DNA of 64,000 nt from assembly GCF_011759365.1 (NCBI RefSeq), contig NZ_JAARLZ010000007.1:124001-188000 (forward strand), given 5' to 3'. Made by a program: the position numbers and the translations under genes. The number at the start of each line of letters is the position of its first letter. Position 1 is the stretch's first letter. Shown one piece after another: positions 27,736 to 39,630 of the stretch. This DNA is from Luteibacter anthropi. GTDB taxonomy: Bacteria > Pseudomonadota > Gammaproteobacteria > Xanthomonadales > Rhodanobacteraceae. The notes beneath the pieces are model-generated. The model saw nothing but the letters and a program-made list of their open reading frames with translations, did no database searches and had not been told where the DNA came from.

Positions 27736-28713
27736 ATGTCGTCCGACGCACGCCCTCTCGCCATCTTTCTCATGGGCCCTACCGCCTCGGGCAAGACGGC
27801 GCTTGCCTGCGAGCTTGCCGACCGCTTTCCGGTCGGCCTGATTTCGGTCGATTCGGCGCTGGTCTATCGTGGCCTGAATATCGGTTCCGCCAAGCCCGAT
27901 GCGGCCACGCTCGCCCGTTATCCGCACGAGCTGATCGATATCCGCGATCCCGCGCAGCCTTACTCGGCTGCCGATTTCGCCACGGATGCAGTGTCCGCCA
28001 TGCAAGCGGTGGCGGCCTCCGGCAGGGTGCCGCTGCTGGTGGGTGGTACGGGTCTTTATTTCCGAGCCTTGCAACGAGGGCTGTCGGAGTTGCCGGAAGC
28101 TGACGCGTCCGTCCGGGAGCGTCTTGCTGAGGAGGCGGCCCGCCTGGGCTGGGCCGCCATGCATGCGCGCATGGCGGCGGCCGATCCCGAGGCCGGCGAG
28201 CGCATCAAGCCGGCCGATGCCCAGCGGATCCAGCGGGCGCTCGAAGTCATGGAGCTGACGGGGCGCCCGATCAGCGAGCTTCAGCGCCAGGCGCGCAAGC
28301 CCTTCCCATGGCGGGTGCTCAAGCTGGCCCTGCTGCCGGAGAGTCGCACCACCCTGCACGAGCGCATCGCCCGGCGTTTCACGCAGATGCTGGACGAAGG
28401 CTTTCTCGACGAGGTAAAGGCCCTGCGGGCCCGCGGCGACCTCCACGCCGATCTTCCAGCCATTCGCGCGGTGGGCTACCGTCAGGCGTGGGAATATCTC
28501 GATGGTCACGGAGACGCCACGAATTTGCGAGACCGTGGTATCTATGCCACCCGCCAGCTTGCCAAGCGCCAGATCACCTGGCTGCGCAGCGAGCTGGACG
28601 CACGGACGTTCGACCCTGACCGGGTCGATCCGTTGCCGGAGGCCTCGGCGGCTCTGGCACTGTTCCTCGGAATGCCGGAGTCGTCACGCCGGCCGCTTCC
28701 AGATGACGTTTAA
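27736..28713 (+). CDS. miaA: tRNA dimethylallyltransferase MiaA
   Basis: A 325-residue enzyme adding the dimethylallyl group to N6 of A37 in tRNAs reading U-starting codons. It has P-loop GPTASGKT, DSALVYRGLNIGSAKP with the catalytic-base Asp, GGTGLYFRAL, the Q-rich RQLAKRQITWLR near the C-terminus. ATG 27736 was chosen over an upstream frame start because MSSDARPLAIFLMGPT is the normal N-terminus and AGGGA precedes it. miaA-hfq-hflX-hflK-hflC is a classic gammaproteobacterial order. Confidence 0.97.
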   Translation: MSSDARPLAIFLMGPTASGKTALACELADRFPVGLISVDSALVYRGLNIGSAKPDAATLARYPHELIDIRDPAQPYSAADFATDAVSAMQAVAASGRVPLLVGGTGLYFRALQRGLSELPEADASVRERLAEEAARLGWAAMHARMAAADPEAGERIKPADAQRIQRALEVMELTGRPISELQRQARKPFPWRVLKLALLPESRTTLHERIARRFTQMLDEGFLDEVKALRARGDLHADLPAIRAVGYRQAWEYLDGHGDATNLRDRGIYATRQLAKRQITWLRSELDARTFDPDRVDPLPEASAALALFLGMPESSRRPLPDDV

Positions 28714-28803
28714 ATGCAGTTAAGATTCAAAAAACTTGGGCCGGGGCGCCGCGGGGCGTTCTTTATCCGGACCCGCACAATAAAAACGTAGGGGAGAAGA
28801 AGA

Positions 28804-29064
28804 ATGTCCAAAGGGCAATCGTTGCAGGATCCGTTTCTGAATGCACTGCGCCGCGAGCGCGTGCCGGTCGCCATTTACCTGGTGAACGGCATCAAGCTGC
28901 AGGGCACCATCGAGTCGTTCGACCAATTCGTGGTGCTGCTGCGCAACCAGGTCAGCCAGATGGTCTACAAGCACGCCATTTCCACCGTGGTGCCGAGCCG
29001 CAACGTGCGCGTTGGCGGTCACGAAAACCACGCGGAGTCGGCGTCGGGCGACGTCGAGGGTTGA
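28804..29064 (+). CDS. hfq: RNA chaperone Hfq
   Basis: An 86-residue Sm-like protein forming a hexamer that pairs small RNAs with mRNAs. The Sm1 motif ([28 protein letters not shown]) and Sm2 motif ([12 protein letters not shown]) are intact, including Gln8, Phe42 and His57-type proximal-site residues. The C-terminal tail is short and acidic (EGG-poor, ESASGDVEG). A strong GGGGAGAAGAAG ribosome-binding region precedes ATG 28804. Confidence 0.98.
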   Translation: MSKGQSLQDPFLNALRRERVPVAIYLVNGIKLQGTIESFDQFVVLLRNQVSQMVYKHAISTVVPSRNVRVGGHENHAESASGDVEG

Positions 29065-29096
29065 GGGGCCTTCGAAGGAAACCCATATAAGGGGTC

Positions 29097-29128
29097 GGGC
29101 GCGCGCACGCATGCGGCGCGCGCCCTTC
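29097..29128 (+). terminator. GC-rich hairpin between hfq and hflX
   Basis: GGGCGCGCGC pairs with GCGCGCGCCC around a nine-base loop and is followed by TTCAT. The short U run makes it a weak or partial terminator, which could set a higher hfq to hflX ratio. Confidence 0.65.
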
Positions 29129-29153
29129 ATCACTCATGAGGTTATCCCGCTAA

Positions 29154-30461
29154 GTGTTCGATAGGCAAAAGAAAGGCGACCGGGCCATCCTGGTGTTGCC
29201 GCATTCGCGCGGCGAGGGCGACGCGGTGCGTCGTGGTGAGGAATTCGCCGAACTGGTGACCTCGGCAGGCGCCGAGATCCTCACCAGCATCCCCGCACGT
29301 GTCGAAACCCCGAACCCCCGTTTCTACATCGGCAGTGGCAAGGCCGACGAAGTGGCCGAGGCCGTCCGCGCGCTGGAGGCCGACCTGGTCCTGGTGGACC
29401 ACGTGCTCACCCCGGTGCAAGAACGTAACCTCGAAAAACACCTGAAGACCCGCGTGGTGGATCGCGCCGGTCTCATCCTCGACATCTTCGCCCAGCGGGC
29501 CCGTTCGCACGAAGGCAAGCTCGAGGTGGAGCTGGCGCAGCTCAAGCACATCGCCACCCGCCTGGTGCGCGGCTGGACCCATCTGGACGCCCAGCGCGGC
29601 GGTGCCATCGGCAACCGCGGTCCGGGTGAAACCCAGCTGGAAACCGACCGCCGCCTGCTTGCCGAGCGGGTGAAGATGCTCACCAAACGCCTTGAAAAGG
29701 TTCAGGTCCAGCGCGACCAGCAACGCCGCGCGCGCCTGCGCAACACGGTGCCTCGCGTGGCCCTGGTGGGCTATACCAATGCCGGCAAGTCCACGCTGTT
29801 CAATGCGCTGACCACGGGCGGGGTCTATGCCGCCGACCAGCTGTTCGCCACGCTGGACCCGACAGTACGCAAGATCGACGGCCTGTCCTGCGGGCCGGCC
29901 GTGGTGGCCGACACCGTCGGCTTCATCCGCGAGCTGCCGCACGACCTGGTCGCAGCCTTCCGCGCGACGCTGGCCGAAGCCCGCGATGCCGACCTGCTGA
30001 TCCATGTCAGCGACGCCGCCGACGAGGAGCGCGAGCTGCTGCGCCGCGTGGTGGACGAGGTGCTCGAAGAGATCGGCGCGGGCGACGTCCCCCAGCTTTC
30101 GGTGATGAACAAGATCGATCTCGTCGATACGGAAGCCCGCGTGGACCGGGGTGACGACGGGCTGCCACGCCAGGTGTGGCTGTCCGCCCATTCGGGCGAG
30201 GGCCTTGAAGGCCTGCGCCAGGCTCTGGGCGAACTGCTTGGCGGTGACCGCATCCGTACCGGTCTTGAGCTTCCTCTCACCGCCGGCAGACTGCACGCCC
30301 GCCTGAAAGCGGCCGGTGCCATCGTGGGCGAAGCCATCGACGAACACGGCTGGCATCTCGACATCGATGCCCCGCGTTCCGTCCTGGCCCCGCTGCTGGG
30401 CGATGACGAGCATGCAAGGCCTTTACGCGAACTGATCGAGCCGGCCGGGGCGGATTTCTGA
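29154..30461 (+). CDS. hflX: Ribosome-dissociating GTPase HflX
   Basis: A 435-residue GTPase that splits stalled or heat-damaged ribosomes. The N-terminal HflX domain (1-180) contains GSGKADEV and the linker GPGETQLETDRRLL. The G domain (about 195-365) has G1 GYTNAGKST, G3 DTVGF and G4 NKID. A C-terminal domain follows. Translation starts at GTG 29154. It is followed by a 160-base gap to hflK, with a TAGAAT-like -10 at 30488-30493, so hflKC may have its own promoter. Confidence 0.96.
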   Translation: MFDRQKKGDRAILVLPHSRGEGDAVRRGEEFAELVTSAGAEILTSIPARVETPNPRFYIGSGKADEVAEAVRALEADLVLVDHVLTPVQERNLEKHLKTRVVDRAGLILDIFAQRARSHEGKLEVELAQLKHIATRLVRGWTHLDAQRGGAIGNRGPGETQLETDRRLLAERVKMLTKRLEKVQVQRDQQRRARLRNTVPRVALVGYTNAGKSTLFNALTTGGVYAADQLFATLDPTVRKIDGLSCGPAVVADTVGFIRELPHDLVAAFRATLAEARDADLLIHVSDAADEERELLRRVVDEVLEEIGAGDVPQLSVMNKIDLVDTEARVDRGDDGLPRQVWLSAHSGEGLEGLRQALGELLGGDRIRTGLELPLTAGRLHARLKAAGAIVGEAIDEHGWHLDIDAPRSVLAPLLGDDEHARPLRELIEPAGADF

Positions 30462-30623
30462 CCCGTCGCATCGCCATGGCCTTCTGGTAGAATTAACACT
30501 GTTTGCGTGCCGATCCGGCGCGGTGCCGGGTCTGCAATGACGCCCGCCGCTCGCTGCCGTCGTGTCGGCCTGATCATGGCTTGTCAGCCGCCCACCTCCG
30601 GTCCCCGAAGGAGACTGTCGCCC

Positions 30624-31751
30624 ATGGCTTGGAACGAACCCGGTAACGGCCAGAAGGATCCCTGGAACCGCAACCGGCAAGGCGGGCGCAAGCCCGACCT
30701 CGACGGAGCGATCAAGAACATCAAGGCCCGTTTCGGTCGCTTTGGTGCAGGCAGTGGTGGCGTCGCAGCCATCATCGCCGTGTTCATCGTGGCTTGGCTG
30801 CTGGTCTCCAGCTACACGGTCATCGATGCCCGGCAGGTCGGCGTGGTGCTGCGCTTCGGCCAGTTCTCGCGCATCCTGCCGCCCGGCTTCCACCTGAAGG
30901 CACCGGCTCCGATCGAAACGGTGACCAAGGTGGAGACGACCCAGGTCCGCTCCATCTCGGACAACGTGTCGATGCTTACCCGCGATGAAAACATCATCGC
31001 CATCGACTTCAACGTGCAGTACCAGGTCGCCGACGCCCGCAAGTTCCTGTATTCCAACGCCGACGTCGAGAACGGCACCATCGCCAATGCGGCCGAGGCC
31101 GCCGTGCGCTCGGTGGTGGGCGCCAACGTGATGGACAACATCCTCACCACGCCCGGCGTCGACAGCCCGGCGCCAGACCAGGCGCCCGTCACGGGCGTGG
31201 CTCCGGCCGCCAAGGAAACCCTGCAGCAGCAGACGCGTGACATCCTCCAGGCCACGCTCGATAAATACGATGCCGGCGTCACCGTCACCGGCGTCAGTTT
31301 CCAGAACGTGGCTCCGCCGAAGGAAGTGAAGGACGCCTTCGACGACGTCAACGCGGCGCGCGAAGACAAACAGAGCGAAGAGAACAAAGCCCGCGCCTAC
31401 GAAAGCCAGGTCGTGCCGGTGGCGCGTGGTGAAGCCGCCCGCATCGCCGCCGAGGCCGAAGCCGAGCGCGTGGAGCGCATCGCCCGCGCCAATGGCGATG
31501 TCGAGCGCTTCAATCTCATCCTCAAGGAATACCGTGCCGCGCCGGAAGTGACGCGTCGTCGCCTCTGGCTGGAAACCGTCGAGGAAGTCATGGCCGGCAA
31601 CCCCAAGGTCATCGACGGTACCAACGGCAAGAACATCATCCAGTTGCCGGTGGACGGCCAGTCGAACTCGAGCGTCCGCAACGTGCCGGGCGTAGGCACC
31701 GTGGTGCAGTCCGCGACCACCGAGCCGAACGCGCAGGGGAATGCCCAGTGA
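30624..31751 (+). CDS. hflK: FtsH protease modulator HflK
   Basis: A 375-residue SPFH/prohibitin-family protein. A Gly/Asn/Arg-rich cytoplasmic start precedes one membrane helix (about 47-68). A band-7 domain (about 70-240) and a long coiled-coil region rich in Ala/Glu/Arg (about 240-320) face the periplasm. With HflC it forms the cage that surrounds FtsH and controls its proteolysis. ATG 30624 was chosen because GAAGGAGA lies 11 bases upstream. It overlaps hflC by four bases. Confidence 0.95.
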   Translation: MAWNEPGNGQKDPWNRNRQGGRKPDLDGAIKNIKARFGRFGAGSGGVAAIIAVFIVAWLLVSSYTVIDARQVGVVLRFGQFSRILPPGFHLKAPAPIETVTKVETTQVRSISDNVSMLTRDENIIAIDFNVQYQVADARKFLYSNADVENGTIANAAEAAVRSVVGANVMDNILTTPGVDSPAPDQAPVTGVAPAAKETLQQQTRDILQATLDKYDAGVTVTGVSFQNVAPPKEVKDAFDDVNAAREDKQSEENKARAYESQVVPVARGEAARIAAEAEAERVERIARANGDVERFNLILKEYRAAPEVTRRRLWLETVEEVMAGNPKVIDGTNGKNIIQLPVDGQSNSSVRNVPGVGTVVQSATTEPNAQGNAQ

Positions 31752-32617
31752 AGATCATCTCCGGCCTCATCGTCGTCGCCCTGGTCCTCCTTGGCTTCAA
31801 CAGTGCCTTCGTGGTGAAGGAAGGCGAGAACGCGCTGCTGTTGCAGTTCGGCCGCATCGTGCGTGCCGATTACCAGCCCGGCCTGCATTTCAAGGTGCCG
31901 GTCATCCAGCAGGTGATGCGTTTCGACAACCGCATCCTGGGTCTCGATGCCCAGCCCGAGCGTTACTTCACGCTCGAAAAGAAGAGCGTCAACGTCGACT
32001 TCTACGTGAAGTGGCGCATCGCCGATAACGCCGCCTACTATCGCGCCACGTCGGGCGAGCAGATCCAGGCCGTGCAGCGCCTCACGCCCATCGTGAAGGA
32101 CGCACTGCGTTACGAGTTCAATGCCCGTCCGCTCGAAGACCTGATCGCCGGTGGCCGCAAGGACATCACCGAGCGCGTGCGCCAGCAGACCGATGCCGTG
32201 GCCCGCAAGACCCTGGGCATCGCCGTGGTCGACGTGCGCATCAAGCGCATCGACCTGCCCGACGAAGTAAGTGGCTCGGTCTACAAGCGCATGCGCGCCG
32301 AGCGCCTGCAGCTGGCCAACGAGCTGCGCTACACCGGTCAGGAAAGCGCCGAGAAGATCCGTGCCGACGCCGATCGCCAGAAGCTCGTGCTGCTGGCCGA
32401 TGCCAACCGTGACGCCACGAAGGTGAAGGGCGACGGCGATGCGCAGGCTGCGGCCATCTACGCGCAGACTTATAGCCAGGATCCCGAGTTCTTCGCCTTC
32501 TACCGGAGCCTCGCCGCGTATCGCAAAGCCTTCGCCGATGGCAAGGGTACGCTCGTGCTGAAGCCCGATTCCGAATTCCTGCGCTACCTCAACGACGGCC
32601 CCGGTCGTCAGCGCTAA
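31748..32617 (+). CDS. hflC: FtsH protease modulator HflC
   Basis: A 289-residue SPFH-family partner of HflK. An N-terminal signal-anchor (about 3-22) leads to the band-7 domain (LLLQFGRIVRADYQPGLHFKVP onward) and a helical region with RADADRQKLVLLADANRDATKVKGDGDAQAA, typical of HflC. Its start overlaps hflK (ATGA), and purA follows 54 bases later, the same order as in E. coli apart from intervening small genes there. Confidence 0.95.
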   Translation: MKIISGLIVVALVLLGFNSAFVVKEGENALLLQFGRIVRADYQPGLHFKVPVIQQVMRFDNRILGLDAQPERYFTLEKKSVNVDFYVKWRIADNAAYYRATSGEQIQAVQRLTPIVKDALRYEFNARPLEDLIAGGRKDITERVRQQTDAVARKTLGIAVVDVRIKRIDLPDEVSGSVYKRMRAERLQLANELRYTGQESAEKIRADADRQKLVLLADANRDATKVKGDGDAQAAAIYAQTYSQDPEFFAFYRSLAAYRKAFADGKGTLVLKPDSEFLRYLNDGPGRQR

Positions 32618-33979
<1,362 letters not shown>

Positions 33980-34002
33980 TCGTTTCGCAGGCCCGGTAAA
34001 AC

Positions 34003-34033
34003 AAAACGCCAGTCGAAAGACTGGCGTTTTTTT
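34003..34033 (+). terminator. Rho-independent terminator after purA
   Basis: AAAACGCCAGTC pairs with GACTGGCGTTTT around a GAAA tetraloop, followed by more T residues. The A-rich 5' flank lets it work for the opposite strand too. Confidence 0.95.
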
Positions 34034-34040
34034 ACGCCCT

Positions 34041-34157
34041 TTGCAGGAGCCCGCTTCGCGCGACGGGTTTCAGCAAAACCATACCCCTGTAGGAGCGCGC
34101 CTTGCGCGCGACCGGGTTTTCGCGATAACCGGTCGCGCGCGAGGCGCGCTCCTACAG
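34041..34157. repeat. Cluster of three REP elements
   Basis: A degenerate forward copy (34041-34066) is followed by an inward-facing pair (34087-34157) whose arms include CCGGGTTTTCGCG. The pair lies just beyond the purB stop at 34179. Confidence 0.88.
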
Positions 34158-34178
34158 GGGGTGCGCGATAATGCGTGG

Positions 34179-35597
<1,419 letters not shown>

Positions 35598-37658
35598 TCA
35601 CAGGGGCATGTATTCCTCGGCAAGTACCTTGGCAGGCTCCTGGAGGAAGTTGCCCTGGACGAAATCGACCCCGCAGGCGAACAGCAGCGACGTGCTGACG
35701 GCATCCTCGACCCATTCGGCCACGGTCTGCTTGCCCGAGGCATGACCCTCGCGGCAGATATCGGCAATTTTCTTCTGGTTTTCCGGATGCTGGGGCAGGT
35801 CGGTCATGAAGCTGCGGTCGATCTTGAGGTAATCGGCCTCGACATGGGTCAGCATCTGGAACGAGTTGAGACCCGAGCCGAACTGCTCGATGGCAAAGCG
35901 CCCGCCTGACTTGCGCCAGCCGGCCACGAACTCCTGCACCGGGCGCAGGCTCGTGAGCACCTTGGACTCGGGCATCTCCACCACCAGCGTGCTGCGGCGC
36001 AGGCGCGCCGTTTCAAGGCGGCGCTTCAGCCAGGGCAGCAGGTCGGGGTCTTCCACCGATTGCAGCGTGATCTTCACGAAGTAGGTGGTGGTCAGGCCAT
36101 CGTTCTCGCGATGGGCCAGCGCATCGATGGCATGGCCCAGCACCCAGCGGTCGATGGCCGGCAGCAGGCCGTTGCGTTCGGCCACTGGCAAGAAGTAGGA
36201 CGGCAGGACATCGCCCTTCGGGCCCTGCATGCGGACCAGGATCTCGTAGAACTCGCCCGCGGCATCCTGCAGGCTGATGATCTGCTGGTGGTACAGGCGC
36301 AGGCCGTCGTCGGCCAGGGCCTGCTTCACCAGGTCGAGCCAGTACTGCTCGCGCTCGGCCTCGGCCTTTTCGCGGGCGCTGGGGTCGTGCAGTTCCACGC
36401 GGTTGCCACCCTGGTTCTGGGCGTTGCGCAGGGCTGCGCTGGCCTGGTCGAGCAGGGTTTCCGTATTGGCGTTCTTTTCGGCCAGCAGCGCGCCGCCAAT
36501 GGTGACGCTGAGCGTGATCGAGCGGCTGCCCACGTCGAAGATGTGCTCGGCCACCGTGGTGCGCAGGCGTTCGGCGAGCGCGGCGTGTTCGAGGTCGCCG
36601 CGCGGCCCCAGCACGAAACCGAGCGTGTGGTCGCCGAGCACGCCACCGATGTCTTCGTTGTCCACGGCTTCGCAGACCCTGCGGGCCAGCGTGGCCAGGA
36701 TGCGGTCGGCATTGCCGATGCCCACGCTGGCGACGAGGTCTTTCCAGTTGTCGGGCTCAAGCAGAAGCACGGCCTGGCCCTCACGGCCCCCGGCTGCGGC
36801 GGCGACGGCCTGGTCGATGTGTTCGAGCGTGCGGGCCCGGTTGAACAGGCCCGTGACCGGATCGCGCTGCAACTGCGCCACCAGGGCCGGGTCCACGGCC
36901 TGCTGGCGGAAGATGATCTGCACGCAGGCCTCGCCTTCGAACGAGGCGTGGGCGAATTCGGCCACGGCCTTGAAGGTGCGGCCGTCATCGCGCCGGGCCA
37001 CCAGCTCCATGGGCGGCAGCTTCTCGCCACGGGAAAGGCCGCGAAGGGCACTTTTCAGCGGGTCGGCATGGGCGCTGGCCACGAGGTCGAGGATGGACAG
37101 TCCGATCACGTCGTCCGCCTCGACAAAGCCGAAGGCTTCAAGGAATGCCTGGTTCACCCTCACGTGCATGCCTTCGTGAACGTAGGCGATGGCATCGCGC
37201 GACGAGTCGAGCAGGGCGTCGCAGCGGCGTTCGGTTTCGCGCAGGGAGGTTTCCATGCGGCGCAGCTGGCGCCGGGTGGAGAGGGCTTCGAATTCGCGGC
37301 GCACCACGGCCAGCACCTGGTCGGAGCGGCGCCGCAGCGCCACGCCACGCGCACCGCTGGCGAAAAGGTCGGCCACCGCATCGGTGTCCAGGCCTTCCAC
37401 CACGGCCACCAGGGTCATGTCGCGCCCGCTGGCATCGATGTGGCGCATGACGGCGTCGGTTTCCACGCCCGCAACGGACGGGTTGAGCACCACCAGGTCG
37501 GGCTGGAGTTCGTCCAGCGCGGTGCGGATCTCGTCGTCCTTCGTGGCTCTCGCAGGACGCACGGCGATGCCGCCGTTGCGCAATACGTTGATCAACAGCT
37601 CGGCGTCTTCCACCGAGTCTTCGATGAAGAGGATCCTGATGACGTTGTCGTGTTTCAT
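35598..37658 (-). CDS. FimX-like degenerate GGDEF/EAL c-di-GMP effector
   Basis: A 686-residue protein with domains in the order receiver-like (about 8-125), PAS (about 145-265), degenerate GGDEF (about 275-430) and EAL (about 440-686). The receiver has EDS but Asn-Pro where the phospho-Asp loop is expected (LVVLNPSVAG). GGDEF reads as GDHTL, and EAL reads as EIL with EQFG in place of the DDFG catalytic pair, so neither synthesis nor hydrolysis of c-di-GMP is expected. This layout matches FimX, which binds c-di-GMP through its EAL domain and controls type IV pilus assembly with PilZ and PilB. The start at ATG 37658 places the receiver at the N-terminus. Confidence 0.85.
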   Translation of the reverse strand: MKHDNVIRILFIEDSVEDAELLINVLRNGGIAVRPARATKDDEIRTALDELQPDLVVLNPSVAGVETDAVMRHIDASGRDMTLVAVVEGLDTDAVADLFASGARGVALRRRSDQVLAVVRREFEALSTRRQLRRMETSLRETERRCDALLDSSRDAIAYVHEGMHVRVNQAFLEAFGFVEADDVIGLSILDLVASAHADPLKSALRGLSRGEKLPPMELVARRDDGRTFKAVAEFAHASFEGEACVQIIFRQQAVDPALVAQLQRDPVTGLFNRARTLEHIDQAVAAAAGGREGQAVLLLEPDNWKDLVASVGIGNADRILATLARRVCEAVDNEDIGGVLGDHTLGFVLGPRGDLEHAALAERLRTTVAEHIFDVGSRSITLSVTIGGALLAEKNANTETLLDQASAALRNAQNQGGNRVELHDPSAREKAEAEREQYWLDLVKQALADDGLRLYHQQIISLQDAAGEFYEILVRMQGPKGDVLPSYFLPVAERNGLLPAIDRWVLGHAIDALAHRENDGLTTTYFVKITLQSVEDPDLLPWLKRRLETARLRRSTLVVEMPESKVLTSLRPVQEFVAGWRKSGGRFAIEQFGSGLNSFQMLTHVEADYLKIDRSFMTDLPQHPENQKKIADICREGHASGKQTVAEWVEDAVSTSLLFACGVDFVQGNFLQEPAKVLAEEYMPL

Positions 37659-37760
37659 GCCGTTCCGGTTGCCGCCTTGTTCACCCCGCGAAGTGGTTGC
37701 CCACTCCGCTTCCCCCAAACGCGGTCCGGTCGACGCTGGCCGACCGGAAGAACGCCAATA

Positions 37761-38786
37761 CTAACGCGCCGAATCGGCAACAGGGCGCTTGGAGGGATCG
37801 CCCGGCAGTTCACGTACCAGTTTTGGGACAAGGTACCCGGGAAGTCGTGCACGCAGCGCATCCACGAGGTCGAGGGCGAGGTGGTCCGGCACCTCGAAAT
37901 GGGCAGCGCCCGTGACCTTGTCGAGCTGGTGCAGGTAATAGGGCAGCACGCCTGCCGCAAACGAGCGTTCGCACAGTTCGGCCAGCGTATCGGCGTCATC
38001 GTTGATGCCGGCCAGCAGCACGGACTGGTTGAGCAGCGTGGCACCCGCCTCGCGCAGGCGTGCGCACGCGGCATCCACGTTCGCATCGAATTCGTTGGCA
38101 TGGTTGGCGTGCAGCACCACCACTTTCTGCAACGGCAGGGCGGCGAGCCAGGCGACGAACGCATCGTCGATGCGCTCGGGCAGCACCACGGGCAGGCGCG
38201 TATGGATGCGCAGGCGGATCACGTGGGGCAGGGAGGCCAGCCCGCGGGTGAGTTCTTCCAGCTTGTGCGTGGCCAGCGAGAGCGGGTCGCCGCCGGAGAG
38301 GATCAGCTCGCGGATGGAAGTGTCGGCGGCCACATGGGCCAGCGCCTCGCGCCACTGGGCTGCGGCGGCGATGTCCTCGCCATAGGGAAAGTGCCGGCGG
38401 AAGCAGTAGCGGCAGTTCACCGCACACGAGCCGCTGGCGATCAGCAGGGCGCGGCCGTCGTACTTGTGCAGCACGCCGTGACCGGCCCGGGACGCCATGT
38501 CGCCCACGGCATCGATCGTGTAGCCGGGGGCTTCCACGTGCTCGGCCTGGCGCGGCAGCACCTGGAGCAGCAGGGGGTCGTCCGGGTCGCCATGGCGCAT
38601 GCGGGCTACGAAACCGCGTGGCACCCGCAGGGGGAAGCCGGCGTCGTCCGCGGGCAGCAGGTCGGCGCGGTGGGCCAGGCCCACGGCGGACAGCAGCTCC
38701 CCGGCGTCGGTGATGGCGTCCCGCCACAGCTCGCGCCAGCCCGGAACGGGTGCGGATAGGCGACAGGTGGGGCTTGCGGTTATCAT
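37761..38786 (-). CDS. epmB: EF-P beta-lysylation protein EpmB (lysine 2,3-aminomutase-like)
   Basis: A 341-residue radical SAM enzyme with a PLP domain. The SAM cluster motif CAVNCRYCFRRHFPYGED lies near residues 120-137, followed by LILSGGDPLSL and RLRIHTRLPVVLP. EpmB makes (R)-beta-lysine, which EpmA attaches to Lys34 of EF-P. It stands head-to-head with efp, 89 bases apart, which fits the role. The short N-terminus lacks the extra Zn-Cys region of catabolic aminomutases. Confidence 0.95.
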   Translation of the reverse strand: MITASPTCRLSAPVPGWRELWRDAITDAGELLSAVGLAHRADLLPADDAGFPLRVPRGFVARMRHGDPDDPLLLQVLPRQAEHVEAPGYTIDAVGDMASRAGHGVLHKYDGRALLIASGSCAVNCRYCFRRHFPYGEDIAAAAQWREALAHVAADTSIRELILSGGDPLSLATHKLEELTRGLASLPHVIRLRIHTRLPVVLPERIDDAFVAWLAALPLQKVVVLHANHANEFDANVDAACARLREAGATLLNQSVLLAGINDDADTLAELCERSFAAGVLPYYLHQLDKVTGAAHFEVPDHLALDLVDALRARLPGYLVPKLVRELPGDPSKRPVADSAR

Positions 38787-38875
38787 GGTGGGCCTTGGGG
38801 CGGGCCATATGGCCTCTTGAGATCCCCCTATTTTAGCCGCCCGGTGGGCGGATTCACCTCTGGAGCAAGAAACGC

Positions 38876-39457
38876 ATGGCGACCCTTGGCCTTAATGACG
38901 TCAAAACGGGCAAGAAGATCCTTCACAACGGCGATCCCTGGGTCATCACCGAAGCCGACTTCATCAAGCCGGGCAAGGGCCAGGCGTTCACGCGCATCCG
39001 CGTGCGCAACCTGAAGGACGGCCGCACCACCGAGCTCACCCTGAAGTCGAGCGACTCCTACGAAGAAGCCAATGCCGTCGATACCGACGCATCCTTCTCG
39101 TACATCGAGGGTACCGGCGACGACCGCGAGTGGATCTTCATGCACTCGGAAACCTTCGAACAGTACCGTGCCAACCAGGCCGCCATGGGCGACGCCTGGA
39201 AGTGGCTCAAGGGCGACGAGCTTTGCCAGATCACCCTCTTCAACGAAACCCAGATCATCGCCGTGCAGGCTCCGAAGTTCGTGGAGCTGAAGATCGTCGA
39301 GACCGACCCGGGCGTCCGTGGCGATACCTCGGGCGGCGGCGGCAAGCCGGCCACGCTCGAAACCGGTGCCGTGGTTCGCGTGCCGCTCTTCGTCAACCAG
39401 GACGAAGTGATCAAGGTCGATACCCGCACCGGCGAGTACGACAGCCGCGTCAAGTAA
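38876..39457 (+). CDS. efp: Translation elongation factor P
   Basis: A 193-residue three-domain factor that relieves ribosome stalling at polyproline. The modification loop KPGKGQAF puts Lys34 at its tip, the residue beta-lysylated by EpmA/EpmB. KOW-like domain I is about 1-65, OB domains follow, and the C-terminal [13 protein letters not shown] is typical. It is slightly longer than E. coli EF-P (188), with a Gly-rich insert near residue 148 (SGGGGKPA). epmA is not in the window. Confidence 0.97.
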   Translation: MATLGLNDVKTGKKILHNGDPWVITEADFIKPGKGQAFTRIRVRNLKDGRTTELTLKSSDSYEEANAVDTDASFSYIEGTGDDREWIFMHSETFEQYRANQAAMGDAWKWLKGDELCQITLFNETQIIAVQAPKFVELKIVETDPGVRGDTSGGGGKPATLETGAVVRVPLFVNQDEVIKVDTRTGEYDSRVK

Positions 39458-39485
39458 GTCGTCCGGACCACCAGGTCTGGCTGAT

Positions 39486-39522
39486 CGGCACGGCAGCCCC
39501 CGGGGCGCCGTGCCGTTTCTTT
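39486..39522 (+). terminator. Rho-independent terminator after efp
   Basis: CGGCACGGC pairs with GCCGTGCCG around a 12-base GC-rich loop, followed by TTTCTTT. It lies 28 bases after the efp stop. Confidence 0.88.
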
Positions 39523-39630
39523 ATCTGCGACCGGCAAGGGATTGCCTGTGTCCTGCTCAAGTACGATGGAAGGTCATACGGGATCGATATGTTCCGTGAC
39601 TTCCTGGTATCCGGATTCAGTGAGGCACCC

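Noticed and set aside
28720-28803. Terminator upstream of hfq
   Set aside because: The GC-rich stretch has many G but no matching C run, so no stable hairpin could be drawn before the T-rich part.
30462-30623. tRNA or small RNA in the hflX-hflK gap
   Set aside because: No cloverleaf, T-loop (GGTTCGA) or clear terminator was found. Only a TAGAAT-like box is present.
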